From Clostridia bacterium (GTDB taxonomy: Bacteria > Bacillota > Clostridia > UMGS1883): 13,262 nt of DNA. Position numbers and translations under genes: made by a program. Below, piece by piece: positions 6,243 to 12,229 of this stretch (the stretch's first letter is position 1; each line of letters begins with the position of its first letter). The notes below the pieces were generated by a model. The model saw only the letters and a program-made list of their open reading frames with translations, did not search any database and had not been told where the DNA came from. The stretch is taken from positions 10,203 to 23,464 of the forward strand of contig JAJQCX010000186.1 in the NCBI GenBank assembly GCA_021202495.1. The letters are read 5' to 3'.

Positions 6243-8573
6243 TATGTTATTTCCCGCTTTGCAAGCGATTTTGAAAGATTTATAGTTCTTATCGTTTAAG
6301 AAGAACAGTTTTAATCTGGTGTCGGGCTTGAGCGGCGAGACATCGAATTCAAAGCTGTGAGAACCTTTAATTTCAGTGTTGTCGTTAAGAGAGCAAACAA
6401 TGTCGCCGTCGCCGCGTTTAAGCGGGGTGCTTCTGAATTTGCCGACAACGACAAATCCCGGGAACACACATCCTCCGCTGACTTCAACGTCTACGGTCAG
6501 CGTACACTTTTTGCTGAACAAACCCGCCTTTTTGTATTTGAATGTGTAGAACACATCCCTCTGCGGTTCGTTGCTGAGCAAAGCTCGGCAAGGGTCTGAA
6601 TATACGCGTCGTCCGTCGCCTTCAAAGTATGTATATACCTCCGCGTAGAATGTTCCTTGGGCAGGGTTTAAAATCAATATACCCTCGTTTGCCTCATACT
6701 GCCGCTTGCTGCACTCAATCTTTTGCGCCATGGGGTCGTCGAGCCCGGTCGGATAGGAATCCATTCGGTACAACAGCAGGGAACGGTCAATCTTTTTCGG
6801 CCACGTAAAGTTGACATACATTTCCGTCGCGGCGGAATTGAGGTCAAAGGACACATCTTTTACCCCCGGAACGGATGAAATGTAAGAAGCCGTGTTTAAA
6901 ATTACGTTCGAGGAATTGATAACGCCGGGAATAATATAGCACTCTCCCACGAAGTTGAGCCTGAACTCCGCTTCGGTCAAGCTTTTCAAATTGACGTCAA
7001 TCTTTTCGTACTTGCCAAGCAGTTCGTCCAAGTCGTAAATGGTTCCTATGGCATATTCGGGCTTTTGCTTTGCGTAAAAGAGAATGACATCCCATTCGGA
7101 TTGAGTCCACTTGGCTTGGAAAACCTCATCCACAAACTGCACTGAGAAGTTTTGGAGCGGCTGCGCGGGTTTTTGGGGAACGGCGGATAAATATACTTTT
7201 TCGGAGAAATACGCTCTGCCGTTTAATGTGTGACCGGCGCTTACGGCAAACCAGTAGTTTGTGCCGTTGGTTAATCCGTTGATAATAATGCCGTCCAAAC
7301 GGGTACAGGGAACCGCCTCATACGCGTTATCGTCTTGCGGTCTTTCATAACCGCAATATTTGTAAAGCCGAATTTCGGTAACGCTCTGAGGTTTTTTCCA
7401 CGACAGAGTAACCATTCCGTCGCCGCCGACGGCTTTGAGGTTTGTCGCCTCTCCGACAACGGCAACCGCTTCATCGAGCCGTGTCGCCTTGGAATAAATT
7501 CCGATACGAACCGCAAAAACCGAATAATAGAGAACGGTATTTTTCGGAACGCCGTTATCGGTATAAGAAAGCTCCTTGCCGCTGTACACCGTCGTTCCGT
7601 CGCCGGGCTCGTTGGGATATGTGTTTTCCTTGCGCACCACAAGGTAAGAAATGTCGCCGACAGACGGACTGGGCTTCCAGCGCAGGGTGATTTCGCCGCC
7701 AATCCTTTTGCCTGTCAATTCCGGCGCCGCTTCGGGCGGGAACTTCTTTAAGCTTTGATTAAGCTCGTCCGAATCACTGATAAGCTTTGAAAGCTCCATG
7801 ACGATGGTAAACGCGTCGTCGGGGGAAGAGCTGCGCATTATCTCAAGTCGGCTTTCAACCTCTTTAATCGCGGAGGTGACCTTGTCTGCCACAGAGGGGT
7901 CAATGCTAAAGCCGCTTGCTTTCATTTGGTTGATTTTTGTCTGCGCGGCGTACAGCTTTTTTTCTTGAATGTCCTTCGTGACGGCGGCAACCATTTCCGA
8001 AGCGCGGTCGCGTTCCTCTTTAATCGTTTTTTCAAGGCTCAGCACGTCGGCATGGTTGGGCCAGTACGCTTTGGCTTCTTTTACAAGACGCTCGGCTTCG
8101 TCCAAAGCTTTTTCCGCGTATTTTTGCTTTGCTTGGCGCAGCAGCTCCACCGCCTTGTCCATTTTGGTGAGGTCGAAGCCGCACTTGGCGCAGGACTTTG
8201 CGGAGTTGTTGTTTTCGGCGGAACAAGCCGGGCAAAGAATGATTAAGGGCTTGCCGCACTTAATACAGTTTGTCGTCCCCGCGGGGTTTTCCGTGTTGCA
8301 CAGACCGCACACGATTTTATTCTCGGGGAGAGTGTAGCCCATGTATTCACAATAGTTATTGATGTATACCGAAGAATCCGACACGCTGAGATGATACTGT
8401 CCGACGGCAAGATCAATCAATTTTTCTTTCATCTTGGGCTCAATGCGTTTTTGGTTACTTAACGCCAACTCGTCAACAGCCTCGTTGACGGCGCCGTACT
8501 TTGTCAAGTTTACATAGTTGTCGTACTTTTTTTGTTTGCGGCATCTTTGAAAATAATGACGCACAAACCGCAC
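6240..8573 (-). CDS. C-terminal 3/4 of a J-like / zinc-ribbon / FN3 protein, separated by a frameshift
   Basis: A 777-residue open frame. The first 16 residues (from a GTG without a ribosome binding site) are out-of-frame translation; an in-frame stop lies just upstream at 8589-8591. True coding starts at KYDNYV, which completes a J-like domain begun in the other frame. A helical region follows (24-80), then two zinc ribbons (C89/C92 with C103/C106, and C114/C117 with C128/C131). A charged helical, TPR-like or coiled region spans 136-275. Two fibronectin type III-like beta domains lie at about 280-375 and 376-465 (WKPSPS...SYLVVRK and LSWKKPQ...YKY). At least two further beta-sandwich-like segments follow, ending in a compact beta domain at 690-777. 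There is no signal peptide, so the FN3 repeats probably act inside the cell as binding modules. With the frames joined the protein has about 981 residues. Confidence 0.75.
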   Translation of the reverse strand: MRFVRHYFQRCRKQKKYDNYVNLTKYGAVNEAVDELALSNQKRIEPKMKEKLIDLAVGQYHLSVSDSSVYINNYCEYMGYTLPENKIVCGLCNTENPAGTTNCIKCGKPLIILCPACSAENNNSAKSCAKCGFDLTKMDKAVELLRQAKQKYAEKALDEAERLVKEAKAYWPNHADVLSLEKTIKEERDRASEMVAAVTKDIQEKKLYAAQTKINQMKASGFSIDPSVADKVTSAIKEVESRLEIMRSSSPDDAFTIVMELSKLISDSDELNQSLKKFPPEAAPELTGKRIGGEITLRWKPSPSVGDISYLVVRKENTYPNEPGDGTTVYSGKELSYTDNGVPKNTVLYYSVFAVRIGIYSKATRLDEAVAVVGEATNLKAVGGDGMVTLSWKKPQSVTEIRLYKYCGYERPQDDNAYEAVPCTRLDGIIINGLTNGTNYWFAVSAGHTLNGRAYFSEKVYLSAVPQKPAQPLQNFSVQFVDEVFQAKWTQSEWDVILFYAKQKPEYAIGTIYDLDELLGKYEKIDVNLKSLTEAEFRLNFVGECYIIPGVINSSNVILNTASYISSVPGVKDVSFDLNSAATEMYVNFTWPKKIDRSLLLYRMDSYPTGLDDPMAQKIECSKRQYEANEGILILNPAQGTFYAEVYTYFEGDGRRVYSDPCRALLSNEPQRDVFYTFKYKKAGLFSKKCTLTVDVEVSGGCVFPGFVVVGKFRSTPLKRGDGDIVCSLNDNTEIKGSHSFEFDVSPLKPDTRLKLFFLNDKNYKSFKIACKAGNNI

Positions 8574-9184
8574 AAAGACTGCATTTCGTTATCCCGCCCG
8601 GTTTTATCGCCCTTAGCCAATATTTTCTTTTTCATCGCGTCCGCCGCTTCGCACAGCTGAGCGCAGGAGGAAGTGGGAGGAAGATTCAAAAAGTCATACA
8701 GCGTTTTGTCTTTCATGTCCAACTGCCGCAGTGACTTTTGTATGTTCCTTGCCTGTGACTTGTCAAGAACTTGCGTAAGGTCAATTTGTTCCTCTGCTTT
8801 TTTACCGATGCCGAATTTTTTCTTGATTTCGGCGGCGGTAAAACCGTATTGACCGAATAACCTGACTAACTGATTCAAGTCTCTTTCGGAAAGCTCGTCG
8901 CCTTTGGTTCGGTATAAGCTCAGCTTTACCTCAAGATCCTTCGCTTTGGCGTCTTTAATTTGTTTTGCCTTTGCCGCTTCCTTATTACGGGCAGTCGGAT
9001 CGAGCATTACCTTTTTTATATCCTCAAGAGCCGCCAAGTATTCGCTTGCTTTGGCTTTCTTTACGGGATTTCTCTGATCAATGGACCATTGATTTTGTTT
9101 TTTTGCAATAGCCTCGTTTATCTTATCGGTATTGCTCTCCGGCGGGTCGAACGGAAGTTCCAAGATAATAAAATAGTTATCCAT
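8510..9184 (-). CDS. N-terminal part of the J-like protein with two J-like domains lacking HPD, frameshifted at its end
   Basis: 224 residues. Residues 1-70 follow the J-domain plan: NYFIILELPFDPP at the start like the usual YxxLGL opening, helices, then VMLDPTARN like the LxDPxxR ending. The loop that should hold His-Pro-Asp has no HPD. A Lys-rich helical linker lies at 70-158. A second J-like unit begins at TLYDFLNLPP (161-170) and runs through CGLCVIIFKDAANKK (205-219). Here the frame breaks at an A7 run, ending STTTM and stop. Adding one A gives KKKYDNYV, the normal end of a J domain (x-x-YD). The start is an ATG with GAAGGAAGG upstream, 41 bases after the dnaK-like gene. HPD is needed for J proteins to stimulate Hsp70 in known cases, so this one probably docks on Hsp70 without classical ATPase activation, or has another role. 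Confidence 0.75.
   Translation of the reverse strand: MDNYFIILELPFDPPESNTDKINEAIAKKQNQWSIDQRNPVKKAKASEYLAALEDIKKVMLDPTARNKEAAKAKQIKDAKAKDLEVKLSLYRTKGDELSERDLNQLVRLFGQYGFTAAEIKKKFGIGKKAEEQIDLTQVLDKSQARNIQKSLRQLDMKDKTLYDFLNLPPTSSCAQLCEAADAMKKKILAKGDKTGRDNEMQSLCGLCVIIFKDAANKKSTTTM
8527..8533 (-). other. A7 run at the J-like protein frame break (-1 needed)
   Basis: The minus strand reads AAC AAA AAA AGT in the upstream frame; the downstream frame reads CAA AAA AAG TAC GAC. The overlap where both frames are open is short (8510-8588). One extra A, or a -1 ribosomal shift, makes the polypeptide continuous (NKKKYDNYV). The heptamer A AAA AAG is present but lies in the target frame, not in the zero frame needed for a classical -1 shift, and I see no clear downstream stem-loop. 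A7 runs at 7957-7963, 9098-9104 and 12158-12164 in this operon do not disturb the frame. Confidence 0.75.
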
Positions 9185-9225
9185 TGCTGTACTGCCTTCC
9201 TTCGCAGAAGTTTATTTCTTTGTTT

Positions 9226-10902
9226 TCAGTTTACGCTTGACTTATTGCTGCGGCGAATAGCATCGGACATTTCCTGTTCGGACAATGCTTCGGTGGTCTG
9301 GAACTCCGCGTCAACCTCGCGTCCGCCCTTCATTTCTTTTGCGTGGAGGTGAAGCAGACCGGATTCGTCCAAACGGAACGTAACCTGAATTTCTGTGTCG
9401 CGGGTAACACCGGCGGGCAGCGTCAGTTCGGCGGTGCCGATTTCTTTGCCGAGCTCGGGGTCAACCTTTTCCTCGGAGGTAAGGCATTCCATAACTTGGA
9501 ACTTTACGGATTGCTGATTGTCGTAACGGGGATAGAAAGCGTTTGTGCCGGTTGCGGGAAGCTCCGCGTTTTTGAGAATGATGTTAAAGAGCTTCAGCTT
9601 ATCGTCCTCATCATAAGCCACGGTACCGAAGCTGCGGCTGGAAACATTGATGATTTTAACATCGTCGCCGGGAAGACGACCGCCGCGCATACGGATATTA
9701 GCCTTCTTGGCTTCTTGCTCTACATCCAACTGTCCCTTGTCAACCTGAACCTTAACTTCTTCAACGCTCTTGCCCTGCTGCTTTGCGATTTCCTCAAGAA
9801 CGATGTTGTACTCGCTCATCTTGTTCGCGTAGATGGCAGCGCCCTTGGCAACGGATTCGTCAGGGTCAAACATCTTGGTTTCAATGCCGAACTCGCTCTT
9901 AACGCGGCTCATAACCTGCGGCATCTTGGAGGAACCGCCGACGAGAAGAATTTCGGAAACATCTTTCTGCGAAAATCCCTTCTTCTCGGCTTCCTTGAAC
10001 ATATCGCGGGTCAAGTCAATCGTGCGGGTGAGCAAATCTTCGGTCAGCTCGTCGAACTTCTCGCGAGTCAGCTCGACACGGACACGCTCGCCCATGTAGT
10101 TGACGGCGACGGGAGCCTTTTCCTTTGCGCTCAAGAGCTTCTTTGCGCGTTCCGCGGCAAGACTCAATTCTTGGATTGTCTCCGGATCTTCCAAAATATT
10201 ATCGGGCGTACCGGTTTCGTTTTGATATTGCTCCGCGAGATACATTAAAATTTTTTCATCCCAGTCTCTGCCTCCGAGGTTGTGGTCGCCGCCTGTTACG
10301 ACTACTCGAATTTCACCGGGTTTGATGTTAATCATCGTAATGTCAAACGTGCCGCCGCCGAGGTCATAAACCAATACGGTTTTATTTTGGCTTTCGTCGG
10401 TTACGCCGTATGTAATGGCAGCGGCGGTGGGCTCGTTTATAATTGCCATAACGTTGAGACCGGCAATTACTCCGGCAGCCTGTGTCGCGTCGCGCTCGGC
10501 TACGCCGAAATACGCGGGGCAGGTGATAACAACGTCGCGAATCTTCTCGTCATTTCCGAGTTTGCTCTCCATTCGGAGAGAATCCTCCGCGTCCTGAACG
10601 ACTTTTTTGAGAATGTAGGACGAAATTTCCTCGGGTTTCATGTCAACGCCGTTAATATTGCGGTTGAATCCCGGTTTGCCTATGTCTCTCTTAATCAGAT
10701 CAACCGTTTTATCGGGGTACATTTTGAGATTTTCCTTCGCCGCGGAGCCTACGGTAACATCGGTCTGGCTTTCAAAATAAACGACGGAAGGGGTGGTTAA
10801 ATCGCCCTCTGCGTTCTTCAGAACGACAGGCTTGCCGTTTTCGTCAATGTACGCTATGCACGAATAAGTTATACCAAGGTCTATGCCAAAAATTTTTCCC
10901 AT
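9226..10902 (-). CDS. Lidless Hsp70 (DnaK-type) chaperone
   Basis: 558 residues with a complete Hsp70 ATPase domain: IDLGITYS at 7-14 (canonical IDLGTTNS), NEPTAAA at 156-162, DLGGGTFD at 180-187, and LVGGSSKMP at 320-328. After GAAIYAN (354-360) there is an extra charged stretch of roughly 45-50 residues (about 363-412). Then comes DVKIINVSSRSFG (413-425) in place of the usual DVLLLDVTPLSLG linker and first strand. The beta substrate-binding domain continues to about 540. The protein stops at SEQEMSDAIRRSNKSSVN, so the helical lid present in housekeeping DnaK (about 610-640 residues) is missing. It should bind ATP but may hold clients more loosely and with altered interdomain coupling. A GrpE-like gene precedes it and a J-like gene follows. 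The SD GAAAGGAA precedes the ATG. Confidence 0.92.
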   Translation of the reverse strand: MGKIFGIDLGITYSCIAYIDENGKPVVLKNAEGDLTTPSVVYFESQTDVTVGSAAKENLKMYPDKTVDLIKRDIGKPGFNRNINGVDMKPEEISSYILKKVVQDAEDSLRMESKLGNDEKIRDVVITCPAYFGVAERDATQAAGVIAGLNVMAIINEPTAAAITYGVTDESQNKTVLVYDLGGGTFDITMINIKPGEIRVVVTGGDHNLGGRDWDEKILMYLAEQYQNETGTPDNILEDPETIQELSLAAERAKKLLSAKEKAPVAVNYMGERVRVELTREKFDELTEDLLTRTIDLTRDMFKEAEKKGFSQKDVSEILLVGGSSKMPQVMSRVKSEFGIETKMFDPDESVAKGAAIYANKMSEYNIVLEEIAKQQGKSVEEVKVQVDKGQLDVEQEAKKANIRMRGGRLPGDDVKIINVSSRSFGTVAYDEDDKLKLFNIILKNAELPATGTNAFYPRYDNQQSVKFQVMECLTSEEKVDPELGKEIGTAELTLPAGVTRDTEIQVTFRLDESGLLHLHAKEMKGGREVDAEFQTTEALSEQEMSDAIRRSNKSSVN

Positions 10903-10943
10903 GATCGTAATTCCTTTCGTTTATGTATAATAATTAAATTCAT

Positions 10944-12227
10944 TTAATTCTCGGAGGGGGTTTCGGCGTTTTCCTCATACTTGAATATTTTGATTCTTTC
11001 GGGTCTGAACACCTTATCGCCCTTTTCATAGCCGTCCGCAACACGGGCCGCTATGCGGTTATCTTTGGATTTGTCATCCGTGGCAACTGTCTGAATAATC
11101 TTTTGGCGGCGAACGTCGACTTCGTGACCGGCGACACGGTAGGATTCGATATTCTGACGATAGAGAATGTCCTCAAGGTCTTCGGCGATTCCTTTGACTA
11201 TTTTGAGGAGTTTTTTGTAGTTTTCCTCGGTAGCCTCTTTCTTTTCGTATACACGGATATGACCTTTTGTTGTATCGACGAGCTGGATAATATCCAACGC
11301 TACGGTATCGACAATTTTTTCCACAGCGCCGTTTTGATAACGAACCAGTTCGCGGTGCATATTGTCGAAAAGCTCGTTTTTATGCGTGTCCTCGGCAATT
11401 TTGTCGTCGAAACACTGCTGTAAGTTTTCCATTGCCTGCTGCATTGCATCCAGCTTGACAAAAAGTTCGTTGGGCGTATCGGCAGCTTCTGCCGCAATCA
11501 CCTCCGGCTGCTCGTCCTGCTTGTTCTGTTCGCCGGCTTCACTTTGCAATGGCGTTTTTTCTTCCATAGTACGTTTAACCTCCTTTAGTTTTGTTTCATT
11601 AAACACTTGTCTTCGGGGCAATCCCTTTTTAAGATTCGCGAGAGCTTCCTCCGGTTTACGGTCTAAGTAAACCATATAGTTGAAAGAGCCGAGAAGCGTT
11701 AACGGAGTTTCTTCTTTTATTCTCTTTGCGGTGTAACCGGAAAAATTACACGCAAATCTTTCGGATAGGAAATCACCTGTTGTGATGTAATTATAGAACT
11801 CAAAAGCTATGTTTTTCACCTGCAGCAAATAATCCATTGCTTCTTTTGCTTGTTTTTCGGAGTAGCCGTATTCTTGTTTCAGATACTCTGTGATTGTCGG
11901 CTCCGCTTGTTCGAAATTATTCATTATGTTTTGTGAATAGTGAACGAAATTCCAGTTTTCGGCGAGCCTTATCAAATAATCAACAGCTTCTTCTTCGGAA
12001 GGAAACGTCTTTTGGACATCCAAAGTTCCTCTCTCGCCGTCGGTGACAAAAGCAATCCAATTATTGCTCTCTTTTTTGAGATAATAGCCGAACGAATTGA
12101 TAATATCGCTCAACGATGAAGCGAAAAATTCCGATTCGTCAACCTTGCCGCGGAAGATTTTTTTGTTTTCCGAATAAACCATGCCGCGTTCATATAATTC
12201 TTTAATTTGTTTTTCGCGCTCTTCCAC
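10944..12227 (-). CDS. In-frame fusion: probable immunity-type N-terminal half + GrpE-like nucleotide exchange factor
   Basis: One open frame of 427 residues with two unrelated halves. Residues 25-90 look like a small alpha/beta domain (YYLKKESNNWIAF, then DGERG at 63-67, then FPSEEEAVDYLI at 75-86). Residues 110-205 form a helical domain (YGYSEKQAKEAMDYLL; NFSGYTAKRI; PLTLLGSFNYMVYL; ALANLKKGLPRR). Directly downstream of a toxin domain, with a 2-base gap, this half is best read as an immunity protein; that is inference. Residues 221-427 are GrpE-like: an acidic/Gln-rich start, a long helix (about 283-345), then RQNIESYRVAGHEVD (357-371), TVATDDKSKDNRIA (380-393), DGYEKGDKVFRPERIKI (398-414), the normal GrpE wing pattern. 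A perfect SD and ATG sit exactly at the junction (ATG 11565-11567), so a separate 207-residue GrpE is likely. The GTG start at 12227 has AAGGAAGGTG 7 bases upstream. Confidence 0.85.
   Translation of the reverse strand: MEEREKQIKELYERGMVYSENKKIFRGKVDESEFFASSLSDIINSFGYYLKKESNNWIAFVTDGERGTLDVQKTFPSEEEAVDYLIRLAENWNFVHYSQNIMNNFEQAEPTITEYLKQEYGYSEKQAKEAMDYLLQVKNIAFEFYNYITTGDFLSERFACNFSGYTAKRIKEETPLTLLGSFNYMVYLDRKPEEALANLKKGLPRRQVFNETKLKEVKRTMEEKTPLQSEAGEQNKQDEQPEVIAAEAADTPNELFVKLDAMQQAMENLQQCFDDKIAEDTHKNELFDNMHRELVRYQNGAVEKIVDTVALDIIQLVDTTKGHIRVYEKKEATEENYKKLLKIVKGIAEDLEDILYRQNIESYRVAGHEVDVRRQKIIQTVATDDKSKDNRIAARVADGYEKGDKVFRPERIKIFKYEENAETPSEN
11577..11586 (-). promoter_or_regulatory. Internal Shine-Dalgarno for a separate GrpE product
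   Basis: The minus strand reads AAAGGAGGTT inside the long fusion frame, then AAACGTACT and ATG at 11565-11567 (fusion codon 221). Eleven bases separate GGAGG from the ATG. The match to the anti-SD is among the best in the window, and it sits exactly where the GrpE half begins. Confidence 0.7.
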
Positions 12228-12229
12228 GT

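Noticed and set aside
8510..8588. Classical programmed -1 ribosomal frameshift signal
   Set aside because: A AAA AAG is present, but not in the zero frame of the upstream gene, and no downstream stem-loop or pseudoknot is evident. Left as an unexplained A7 break.
9343..10248. Long plus-strand open frame (301 codons) opposite the Hsp70 gene
   Set aside because: It mirrors the codons of the clearly conserved Hsp70 frame, has no ribosome binding site or recognisable domain, and is an expected shadow.
10903..10943. CIRCE/HrcA operator or heat-shock promoter before the Hsp70 gene
   Set aside because: The 41-base gap has no TTAGCACTC/GAGTGCTAA inverted repeat. An AT-rich TATTATACA stretch is present but has no convincing -35 partner, so I did not call a promoter.
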